Positions 7,722-13,866 of a stretch of 13,866 nucleotides of DNA are shown here, one piece after another. The DNA is from Chitinophagaceae bacterium (GTDB lineage: Bacteria; Bacteroidota; Bacteroidia; Chitinophagales; Chitinophagaceae). Under the pieces are notes generated by a model that saw only the letters and a program-made list of their open reading frames with translations, searched no databases and was not told the origin of the DNA. The stretch is from positions 14,099 to 27,964 of the forward strand of contig VIKJ01000062.1 in the NCBI GenBank assembly GCA_008080615.1, written 5' to 3'. The position numbers were made by a program, and so were the translations under genes. Position 1 is the stretch's first letter. Every line of letters starts with the position of its first letter.

Positions 7722-9767
7722 ATGCCAAAGATTGCTTGCCTTTTTACCCTTTTGTTTTTTTTTGGAACCACAGAAGCTCAGTTTAATCCCAATGCTATAG
7801 ACATCATCAGAGACCAATATGGGGTTCCTCATATTTTTGGCAAAACTGACCCTGAAGTAGCATATGGCTTGGCATGGGCGCATTCAGAAGATGATTTTAA
7901 AACAATACAGCAATCGCTCTTAGCAGGAAAAGCCATGTTGGCTCAATACCAAGGTAAAAAAGGGGCCAGCATTGATTATATCATTCACTTATTACGCATC
8001 CCCGAATTGGTTGAGGCAAAATACGAATCGGATTTAAGCCCCGATTTTAAGCGCTTGTTAGAGGGCTATTGTGCCGGCTTAAATGCTTATGCAGCAAAAC
8101 ATCCCGAAGAAATTTTATTGAAAAATGCATTTCCAGTTACCCCAAAAGACATGATTCAATATTCTGTTTTACAATTATGTGTTTTATCTGGGGCAGACAA
8201 AGCATTGGCCAGTATTTTTGGCGGAACTGTTCCTTTATTGGAAAATTATAAAACAGCAGGTAGCAATGCTTTTGCTTTCAATAGCGCTAAAACTACCGAC
8301 GGACAAGTTTACTTAGACATCAATGCCCATCAACCTTTGGAGGGCCCTGTTGCTTTTTACGAAGCGCACTTGTGTAGCGAAGAGGGATGGAATATTCTGG
8401 GAGCTAATTTTCCTGGCGCTCCTTCTATTTTACATGGCGTAAATGAAAACCTGGGCTGGGCACACACCGTAAATAACCCCGACAAATTAGATGTATATCA
8501 ATTAGAAATAAATCCTGCCAATAAGTTGCAATACAAATTAGATGGCAATTGGGAAACATTAGAAGAAAAAACAGCTTCTTTAAAAGTAAAAATTGCAGGA
8601 GTAAAAATCAATATAAAAAAGAAAGCCTATTGGAGTAAATACGGCCCAACTATCATAACAGAAAGAGGCACATTTTCTATTCGTATGCCAGCACAAATGG
8701 ACATTCGTGGATTAGAGCAATGGTATCGTTTTAATAAAGCCAAAAACTTTACAGAGTTTAATAAAGCATTAAACATGTTGGCTATTCCCGGATATAATAT
8801 TGTGTATGCGGATAAATATGATACCATCTATTATATTAGTAATGGCCGAATTCCTATCAGAAATAAAAACTACAATTGGGCTACCACTTTACCTGGTAAT
8901 ACTACTGCCACTTTATGGAATGGGTTACATCCATTAGCTGATTTGCCTCAAGTGTTGCAACCATCAACTGGTTATGTGTACAATACCAACCACTCGCCTT
9001 TTCATTCTACCGATGGGGCAGAAAATCCGAAAATTAAAGATATTACCATGGGCTATGAAACCTTAGAAAACAATCGTAGCAAACGTTTTGAAGAACTTGT
9101 TCAACCACTCAATAAAGTTTCTTATGCCGATTTTAAAAGGATAAAATTTGATAGACAATTTCCATCTACCTTAACCTTCCCTGCAAATATTGATAGTTTA
9201 TTTTTAATAGATGCCAATGCATACCCAGATATTGCAGATATTATTTTGAACTTAAAAAATTGGGATAAAAAAGCAATGGCCGAAAGCATTGGTGCAGGAA
9301 ATTTCTTTTTTGTATACACCATCACTGCAAAAAAATGGCCTACTTATTTAAAAAATAAAGGAATCAATAAAGAAGAAGCAGTAGCAATTTTAAAAGAAGC
9401 AAAAGCAACCATGATCAAAGACTTTGGCAGAACCAATATTCAATTAGGCGAAGTACAAAAATTAGTTAGAGGAGATAAAGCTATTCCATTGCCAGGGCTT
9501 CCTGATGTATTGGCTCCTATGTATTCTATTCCTTATAAAAATGGTATGTACAAAGGAAATCAGGGTGATGCATATATAGAATTGGTTCGTTTTACCAAAG
9601 ATGGCCCCATCATTGAATCATTAAATGTGTATGGTGCATCGGCCCGTGCCAATTCACCACATTACACCGATCAAATGGAAATGTATACTAAGCAACAAAC
9701 CAAATCAATGACGTTGAACAAAGCTGAAGTATATAAAAACGCTGTCCGTAATTATCACCCTTTGTAA
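7722..9767 (+). CDS. Secreted penicillin-acylase-family Ntn hydrolase (S45), substrate unknown
   Basis: The 681-residue product starts with a signal peptide (hydrophobic residues 5-15, likely cleavage after TEA-Q at 19/20) and carries the whole penicillin amidase fold of the N-terminal-nucleophile superfamily. The N-terminal alpha chain includes DQYGVPHIFGKTDPEVAYGLAW. The linker ends at TAG, and the mature beta chain would begin with the nucleophile Ser181 (SNAFAF). Beta-chain landmarks are DINAHQPLEGP, HGVNENLGWAHTV (with the oxyanion-hole asparagine) and the C-terminal SPHYTDQMEMY block. Members hydrolyse amides such as penicillins, acyl-homoserine lactones or N-acyl amino acids; which one applies here cannot be told. 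The protein should be self-processed and periplasmic. It is intact, has its own promoter, and its stop codon is 14 bp from that of convergent metX. The ATG at 7722 gives the signal peptide and is preferred over the out-of-frame ATG at 7712. Confidence 0.93.
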   Translation: MPKIACLFTLLFFFGTTEAQFNPNAIDIIRDQYGVPHIFGKTDPEVAYGLAWAHSEDDFKTIQQSLLAGKAMLAQYQGKKGASIDYIIHLLRIPELVEAKYESDLSPDFKRLLEGYCAGLNAYAAKHPEEILLKNAFPVTPKDMIQYSVLQLCVLSGADKALASIFGGTVPLLENYKTAGSNAFAFNSAKTTDGQVYLDINAHQPLEGPVAFYEAHLCSEEGWNILGANFPGAPSILHGVNENLGWAHTVNNPDKLDVYQLEINPANKLQYKLDGNWETLEEKTASLKVKIAGVKINIKKKAYWSKYGPTIITERGTFSIRMPAQMDIRGLEQWYRFNKAKNFTEFNKALNMLAIPGYNIVYADKYDTIYYISNGRIPIRNKNYNWATTLPGNTTATLWNGLHPLADLPQVLQPSTGYVYNTNHSPFHSTDGAENPKIKDITMGYETLENNRSKRFEELVQPLNKVSYADFKRIKFDRQFPSTLTFPANIDSLFLIDANAYPDIADIILNLKNWDKKAMAESIGAGNFFFVYTITAKKWPTYLKNKGINKEEAVAILKEAKATMIKDFGRTNIQLGEVQKLVRGDKAIPLPGLPDVLAPMYSIPYKNGMYKGNQGDAYIELVRFTKDGPIIESLNVYGASARANSPHYTDQMEMYTKQQTKSMTLNKAEVYKNAVRNYHPL

Positions 9768-9781
9768 TAGCCGTATAGAAA

Positions 9782-10746
9782 TTAGATCCAAGCTTTTAAT
9801 AAAGTCGTAATCTTTTGTGTTTCTATGATGAATCCGTCGTGGCCGTAAGTAGAATCAATGGCGTATAATTCGGCATTGATCATATGTTTTGCCATAAATG
9901 CTTGTTCATCTAATGGGCAAAGAATATCACTGTTGATACCAATAATTAAAGTGGGCTGTTGTATGGTTTTGAGCACTTCAATTAAATCACCACCTCTTCC
10001 TCTACCTAAATGGTGACTATCCATTGCTTTGGTAAGTAACCAATAACTATATGCATTAAACCGATTCACTAATTTGTTGCCCTGATAGTTTAAATAAGAA
10101 GAAGCTTTAAAATCGTCTATTTTTTCTGGATCAGGATCGGTTTGTTTTTCTTGAAAAGTGGTGTAGTTTCTGTAGGTCAACATCCCAATAGCCCTTGCAG
10201 CTTTTAAGCCTCTTGCACCCGCATTGGCCTGCATATCCTGCCAACTTTGATCTGCTTCAATAGCCAATCGTTGAGCCGTATGTACTGCAACGCCCCATGC
10301 GCTTTCCGAAGGAGATGTAGCAATCAGAAACATTTTTTGAATAACAGTTGGTTCCATTGCTGCCCACTCCAATACTTGGTAACCCCCCATACTGCCCCCC
10401 ATTAACAAATGAATTTGTTCTATGCCCAATGCCTTTCTCAATAAAATATGTGCTTTAACCATATCTCGTATGGTAACATTGGGAAAGCTAGAATAGTAAG
10501 GATTACCCGTTTTAGGATCAATACTTAATGGCCCCGTTGATCCATAACATGATCCAATAATATTGGCACAAACAATAAAATATTGATTGGGATTAATTAA
10601 ACAATCATTTCCTACCAACCCCTTCCACCAATCTGCTGCATCTGCATTGGCCGTTAATGCATGACAAATCCATATTACATTGCTTTTTTCAGCATTGAGC
10701 TTTCCATAGGTTAAATCAATGTTCGATTGTAACTATATATTGGCAT
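9782..10746 (-). pseudogene. metX: Homoserine O-acetyltransferase MetX, N-terminal region interrupted by a small out-of-frame deletion
   Basis: MetX is an alpha/beta hydrolase that acylates homoserine, the first committed step of methionine synthesis. The main frame (9782 up to 10732) encodes TYGKLNAEKSNVIWICHALTAN, the nucleophile motif LMGGSMGGYQ, the acid in INSDILCP and the catalytic histidine in YGHDGF, so the catalytic triad is complete. A TAG at 10733-10735 closes this frame upstream. A plausible N-terminus lies in another frame: ATG at 10744-10746 encoding MPIYSYNRT, stopped by TAA at 10711-10713. Relatives have an F-x-LESG-x-x-LP segment between these two parts. It is missing, and a loss of 34 nt (1 modulo 3) between two copies of AACATT would fit. 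The following IDLTYGKLN also looks about three residues short of the usual Y-x-TYG spacing. Used without repair, translation could only begin downstream, without the N-terminal strand. Decay or assembly error; the divergent osmC and metZ genes support a methionine locus. Confidence 0.9.
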
Positions 10747-10792
10747 GGGGATTATTCCTTATTTCTACTGCAAAATAAAGGCATGCACTGCG

Positions 10793-10800
10793 TACATTTG
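10793..10800 (+). promoter_or_regulatory. -7 promoter element of the osmC-metZ operon
   Basis: TACATTTG matches the Bacteroidota -7 consensus TAnnTTTG exactly and ends 14 bp before the osmC start at 10815. No clear TTG -33 element is seen 19-21 bp upstream. It lies in the 68-bp divergent gap shared with metX. The gap is too short for most known S-adenosylmethionine riboswitch classes, and I see no such structure. Confidence 0.5.
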
Positions 10801-10814
10801 TTGAAATCTTGAAA

Positions 10815-11234
10815 ATGGATAAAATTGAGGTAAAAAGGGTGGATGATGCTTATGCATTTGTAGCCACAGATAGCAATGGAAATACAGCTAGGATGGATGC
10901 ATCAGTAGCTATTGGCGGGCATAATTCAGGAATCAGGCCCATGCAAACCATTTTAATGGGATTGGGAGGTTGCGGTGGCGTAGACATTATTTCTATCCTG
11001 AAAAAACAAAAACAAGAAATCACCGAGTTTAAGATGGTAATTGAAGGAGAAAGGGAACATGGTAAAGAACCAGCCTTATGGAAGGAAGTAAACATTCAAT
11101 TCTATTTTACGGGACAGGTTGATTTGGAAAAAGCGGAAAAAGCAGTTGCACTTTCTTTAAATAAATATTGTTCGGTGGCTGCTACATTAAGAGCAGCAGG
11201 TTGCCAAATTTCATGGACAGTATCTACTAACTAA
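10815..11234 (+). CDS. OsmC-family protein (thiol-dependent peroxidase-like)
   Basis: A 139-residue protein of the OsmC/Ohr/YhfA superfamily. The two conserved redox cysteines are present, C53 in LMGLGGCGGVD and C119 in LNKYCSVAATL, with the typical helical core between them and the N-terminal beta strands (AYAFVATDSNGNTARMDAS). Members with this layout reduce organic or fatty-acid hydroperoxides, but many YhfA-type proteins have no proven substrate. The ATG at 10815 is chosen over an in-frame TTG two codons earlier because it follows a perfect -7 element by 14 bp. It sits between metX (divergent) and metZ (64 bp downstream, same strand), so it is probably co-transcribed with metZ and may act on a sulfur intermediate or protect that pathway. 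That link is inference from position. Confidence 0.92.
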   Translation: MDKIEVKRVDDAYAFVATDSNGNTARMDASVAIGGHNSGIRPMQTILMGLGGCGGVDIISILKKQKQEITEFKMVIEGEREHGKEPALWKEVNIQFYFTGQVDLEKAEKAVALSLNKYCSVAATLRAAGCQISWTVSTN

Positions 11235-11298
11235 ATAGCACTACACAAAAAAAAATCTAGCAAATAAGATCGCAGTAAATAGCGCAAAAAATAGTCAA

Positions 11299-12432
11299 AT
11301 GAAAAACGAAACAAAAGCCATCCGCATACAAACCGAACGCACCAATCAAATGGAACATTCAACACCCATGTTCCTTACCAGTAGTTTTTGTTTTGATAAT
11401 GCAGAAGATATGCGCGCTGCGTTTGCAGATGAAACAGATGACAATATTTACAGTAGATTTAGTAATCCTAGTGTGCAAGAATTTATTGATAAAATAGCTG
11501 CTTTAGAAGGAGCAGAAGCCGGCTATGCAACTGCTTCTGGTATGAGTGCGGTGTTTGGTTCATTCATGGCTTTATTGAAGCAAGGAGATCGCTTATTGTC
11601 TTGTAACTCTATTTTTGGAAGTACACATACTGTTATATCAAAGTACTTACCCAAGTACGGAATTGAATATGGTTATATAGATGCCAATGCTACAGAATCG
11701 GAATGGGAAGCGGCTATCACACCCAATACAAAAATGATCTATTTAGAAACCCCAACCAATCCCGGATTGGATGTTTTGGATTTAGCAATGATAGGGCGGT
11801 TAGCAAAAAAACACCAGATCATTTTGAATGTAGACAATTGTTTTGCAACACCTGTAAACCAACGCCCTATTGAGTTTGGTGCCGACTTAGTAGTACATTC
11901 TGCAACCAAATGGTTAGATGGCCAAGGCCGAGTATTGGGTGGTGCGGTAGTAGGCCGCAAAGACTTGATTAAGGAAATATATTTATTCTGTAGAAGCACA
12001 GGGCCTGCCCTTTCTCCATTTAATGCATGGGTGTTAAGTAAGAGTTTAGAGACATTGGATGTGCGTATGGAAAGGCATGCATCCAATGCATTGTATTTAG
12101 CCGAAAAATTAGAAAAACACGAAGCCATTGCTTCTTTGCGTTATCCTTTTTTAAACTCACATCCGCATCATTTGATTGCGAAAAAACAAATGCAAAACGG
12201 TGGTGGAATTCTTTGTTTTGAACTAAAGGGAGGATTGGCAGCAGGAAAACAATTTCTAAATAAATTGAAATTGTTATCCCTTACAGCCAACCTGGGTGAT
12301 ACCAGAAGTATTTCATCCCATCCTGCCAGTACTACGCATGCTAAATTGAGCGAAGCCGAACGACAGGCCGTACGTATCACACCAGGGTTAATTAGAATCA
12401 GTGTAGGATTAGAACTATTGCTTATAAAGTAA
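11299..12432 (+). CDS. metZ: O-succinyl/O-acetylhomoserine sulfhydrylase (PLP-dependent), C-terminus apparently shortened
   Basis: A Cys/Met-metabolism PLP-dependent enzyme of 377 residues that forms homocysteine from an acylhomoserine and sulfide. Features in order: EHSTPMFLTSSF near the N-terminus, YSRFSNPSV (phosphate-binding segment), GYATASGMSAVF, ETPTNPGLD, the cofactor aspartate in NVDNCFATP (D179), the PLP-binding lysine in HSATKWLDGQGR (K204), and SLTANLGDTRSISSHPASTTH near the end. The protein stops at ISVGLELLLIK, whereas relatives continue after ISVGLE with about a dozen further residues of the type HIDDIIADIEQAL. This suggests a loss of roughly 30-40 nt just after codon 372. The frame of the remaining LLLIK tail may or may not be the original one. 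All active-site residues remain. MetZ as opposed to MetB or MetY is judged from overall motif resemblance. Confidence 0.9.
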   Translation: MKNETKAIRIQTERTNQMEHSTPMFLTSSFCFDNAEDMRAAFADETDDNIYSRFSNPSVQEFIDKIAALEGAEAGYATASGMSAVFGSFMALLKQGDRLLSCNSIFGSTHTVISKYLPKYGIEYGYIDANATESEWEAAITPNTKMIYLETPTNPGLDVLDLAMIGRLAKKHQIILNVDNCFATPVNQRPIEFGADLVVHSATKWLDGQGRVLGGAVVGRKDLIKEIYLFCRSTGPALSPFNAWVLSKSLETLDVRMERHASNALYLAEKLEKHEAIASLRYPFLNSHPHHLIAKKQMQNGGGILCFELKGGLAAGKQFLNKLKLLSLTANLGDTRSISSHPASTTHAKLSEAERQAVRITPGLIRISVGLELLLIK

Positions 12433-12451
12433 ATGGCTACGTTTTTAATAT

Positions 12452-12889
12452 TTAGTCATCTTTTCTGGTAAAATCTTTTAATGATTTACCCAACTCATCC
12501 ATATCCTTACTAAATTCAGTTTTGAATTTGCTCCAACTGTCTTTACCGTCAGCTTTATAATCTGCAATCTTTTTCTTCATATCGCTGTTTTTCAATTCCA
12601 ATGCAGCAATTTTAGCTTTATAATCTGCTTTTGCTTCTTTTTTATCAGCAGCCACTCTTGCGTTAAATTCGGCGATGCTTTTTTCATTTTCAGCAATCTT
12701 GAGTGCAGTTTCTACTTTAAATTTTTCTACATCAGCTAAGTATTCAGTATTTGCTTTATCCAAATTTTCATTGGCTTCTTGCACTTCTGTTTCTGCCTTT
12801 TCTACTTTTTCTGCAGAAGTATTACAACTCATCAATCCAATTCCTGCAAACATTACAAGTGCAGAGAGGGTTAATTTCAATATTTTCAT
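12452..12889 (-). CDS. Coiled-coil outer-envelope lipoprotein, probable stress protein
   Basis: A 145-residue lipoprotein. The signal peptide (hydrophobic residues 5-19) ends in a lipobox LMSC with the lipidated cysteine at C22. The mature part is almost entirely charged alpha helix with heptad-like A/L/K/E spacing (about residues 26-115), predicting a long coiled coil, followed by a lysine-rich tail (SKFKTEFSKDMDELGKSLKD). It resembles small stress-response lipoproteins of Bacteroidota, some annotated as sll1863-like; I hold that name lightly. It lies 23 bp downstream of the csbD-like gene on the same strand, so both are likely on one transcript, and it converges on metZ with 19 bp between stop codons. 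Molecular function unknown. Confidence 0.8.
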   Translation of the reverse strand: MKILKLTLSALVMFAGIGLMSCNTSAEKVEKAETEVQEANENLDKANTEYLADVEKFKVETALKIAENEKSIAEFNARVAADKKEAKADYKAKIAALELKNSDMKKKIADYKADGKDSWSKFKTEFSKDMDELGKSLKDFTRKDD

Positions 12890-12912
12890 AATTATTTATT
12901 GTGTTAGTTAAA

Positions 12913-13101
12913 CTATAATGATTTGATAATTTCATGTAATTCCTCTTTAGTCTTCCCCATTTTTTTTTGAAGACGACCCATCAATTCTTCATGCTTTCCT
13001 TCTACCAACAACAAATCGTCATCAGTAAGTGTGGCATATTTTTGTTTAAATTTTCCTTTTAACTCTTTCCAGTTTCCAAGTAATGCTGTAGTGTTTGTCA
13101 T
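12913..13101 (-). CDS. CsbD-like general stress protein
   Basis: A 62-residue basic protein with the CsbD signature: NWKELKGKFKQKYATLTDDDLLLVEGKHEELMGRLQKKMGKTKEEL, arranged as W-x-x-L-K-G-K, then LTDDDL, then EG-x-x-x-x-x-GRLQ. CsbD-family proteins form small helical bundles, are induced by general stress in many bacteria, and have no known biochemical activity. It is the first gene of a likely two-gene unit with the coiled-coil lipoprotein gene. The 187-bp upstream gap shows no clear TAnnTTTG element, which may mean use of an alternative sigma factor; that is speculation. Confidence 0.92.
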   Translation of the reverse strand: MTNTTALLGNWKELKGKFKQKYATLTDDDLLLVEGKHEELMGRLQKKMGKTKEELHEIIKSL

Positions 13102-13236
13102 AAAATCTTTTTAAATTTTGTTTAGAAAGATTAAAGGTCAATTACTTGGTTCAGATATTTATTACACAACAATTAGTAAATACTGCATTATTTACAGATT
13201 GCTTATAATCCATTCAATAAAAATTTGAAAAGGTCG

Positions 13237-13258
13237 AATCCCGTATATATTTGGGATT
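13237..13258. repeat. Short inverted repeat between the RND pump gene and csbD
   Basis: AATCCC at 13237-13242 pairs with GGGATT at 13253-13258 around a ten-base AT-rich loop. It lies 31 bp past the stop of the RND gene. No proper T tract follows on the minus strand, so a terminator role is doubtful; a protein-binding dyad is equally possible. The remainder of the 187-bp gap shows nothing I can name. Confidence 0.3.
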
Positions 13259-13288
13259 ATTTTACTAACGTTTATCAGTTATCCAGTA

Positions 13289-13866
13289 TTATGCCTTTAT
13301 TTTTTCTTTAACGCTGTCTACTAAATAATAAATCATTGGCACTAAAAAAATAGTGAGAATTAAAGAAGAAAGCAATCCACCTATGATTACCCATGCAAGT
13401 CCGTTTTTCCACTCAGCAGCTGTTCCAGTTGCCAAGGCAATTGGTAACATACCAACAACCATGGAAAGCGTGGTCATTAAGATTGGGCGCATCCTACCTT
13501 TTCCCGCAATCAGTAGCGCTTCTTTAAAATAGACACCTTCCGCTTTTAATTGATTGGTAAAATCTACAATTAAAATGGCATTCTTTACTACTAAACCCAT
13601 CAGCATGATAAGACCCAATAAGGCAAATAAACTTAAATTATTAAGAGAAAGATTAAGTGCTAAAAAGGCACCAATTGCAGCTACAGGTATAGAAAAAAGT
13701 ACTACAAAAGGATAGATATAACTATCATATAATGCAACCATGATTAGATAAATCAATAAAAAAGAAATAATTAAAACCGAACCCAGCGCACCAAAACTAT
13801 CATTCTGCCTTTTAATATCACTTCCCCATGTCATGGCTATATCCACAGGCAAAGGATTGTCTTTGA
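13289..13866 (-). CDS. RND-family efflux pump inner-membrane subunit, C-terminal end (partial)
   Basis: The last 192 codons of an AcrB/HAE1-type RND transporter, a proton-driven drug or metabolite efflux pump that spans the inner membrane and pairs with a periplasmic adaptor and an outer-membrane channel. The frame is open to the window edge (KDNPLPVDIAMTW precedes the membrane segments), so the start lies outside. Visible are several membrane helices and the family blocks SLNNLSLFALLGLIMLMGLV, VKNAILIVDFTNQL, GRMRPILMTT and NGLAWVIIGG near the C-terminus. The KNAI sequence and the overall C-terminal layout fit the hydrophobe/amphiphile (HAE-1) group better than metal pumps, but the substrate cannot be told from this part. 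It points toward csbD with 187 bp between. Confidence 0.95.
   Translation of the reverse strand, partial: KDNPLPVDIAMTWGSDIKRQNDSFGALGSVLIISFLLIYLIMVALYDSYIYPFVVLFSIPVAAIGAFLALNLSLNNLSLFALLGLIMLMGLVVKNAILIVDFTNQLKAEGVYFKEALLIAGKGRMRPILMTTLSMVVGMLPIALATGTAAEWKNGLAWVIIGGLLSSLILTIFLVPMIYYLVDSVKEKIKA

Noticed and set aside
7722..9767. A functional link between the penicillin-acylase-family enzyme and the BlaI/M56 system as a beta-lactam resistance island
   Set aside because: The acylase has its own consensus promoter, no AACTA-N6-TAGTT dyad, and the family acts on many substrates; physical proximity alone is not enough.
10747..10814. A S-adenosylmethionine riboswitch ahead of osmC/metX
   Set aside because: The gap is 68 bp, shared by two divergent starts, and I could find no paired stems or conserved core of a known class.
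1..13866. tRNA, rRNA, CRISPR arrays, insertion sequences or prophage genes
   Set aside because: No regularly spaced direct repeats, transposase-like frames, terminal inverted repeats or structural RNA sequence were seen by eye on either strand.

Overview
The window looks like a chromosomal segment of a Bacteroidota bacterium, probably of the Chitinophagaceae type. The DNA is AT-rich and gene starts lack Shine-Dalgarno sequences. Several upstream regions carry the Bacteroidota -7 element TAnnTTTG, sometimes with a TTG-type -33 element. The families present (BlaR1-like M56 protein with a TonB C-terminal domain, three-gene metX/osmC/metZ cluster, small lineage-specific membrane proteins) fit that phylum. 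Genus-level assignment is not possible from sequence alone.

Layout. 52-1670 (+): secreted M14 zinc carboxypeptidase, broken by a small deletion. 1696-2786 (+): surE overlapping a small membrane protein gene. 2790-6222 (-): a two-gene blaI-blaR1-like operon whose sensor is a large fusion (M56 membrane protease, periplasmic N-acetylmuramoyl-L-alanine amidase, TonB-plug-like repeats, proline-rich linker, TonB C-terminal domain). Its promoter is overlapped by two near-identical 16-bp operator-like dyads. 6363-7449 (+): lpxB, broken by a small deletion. 7452-7628 (-): small membrane protein. 7722-9767 (+): intact secreted penicillin-acylase-family Ntn hydrolase. 9782-10746 (-): metX, broken near its N-terminus. 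10815-12432 (+): OsmC-family protein and metZ, divergent from metX. 12452-13101 (-): CsbD-like protein and coiled-coil lipoprotein, a probable stress pair. 13289 to the edge (-): C-terminal end of an RND efflux pump. No stretch over 300 bases lacks a gene; the largest gaps are 187 bp (13102-13288) and 140 bp (6223-6362).

How the genes work together. SurE and LpxB neighbour each other as housekeeping/envelope functions, with the blaI/M56 cassette inserted between them on the opposite strand. MetX and MetZ make two successive steps of methionine synthesis from homoserine, with an OsmC thiol-redox protein between them. The M56-amidase fusion with BlaI and its operators looks like a self-contained cell-wall damage sensing circuit and is the most interesting system here.

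A second pattern deserves caution. Three genes (M14, lpxB, metX) each lose roughly 23-45 nt out of frame inside conserved regions, and metZ lacks its usual C-terminal dozen residues. Because lpxB and metX are housekeeping genes, an assembly artefact is at least as likely as real gene decay.
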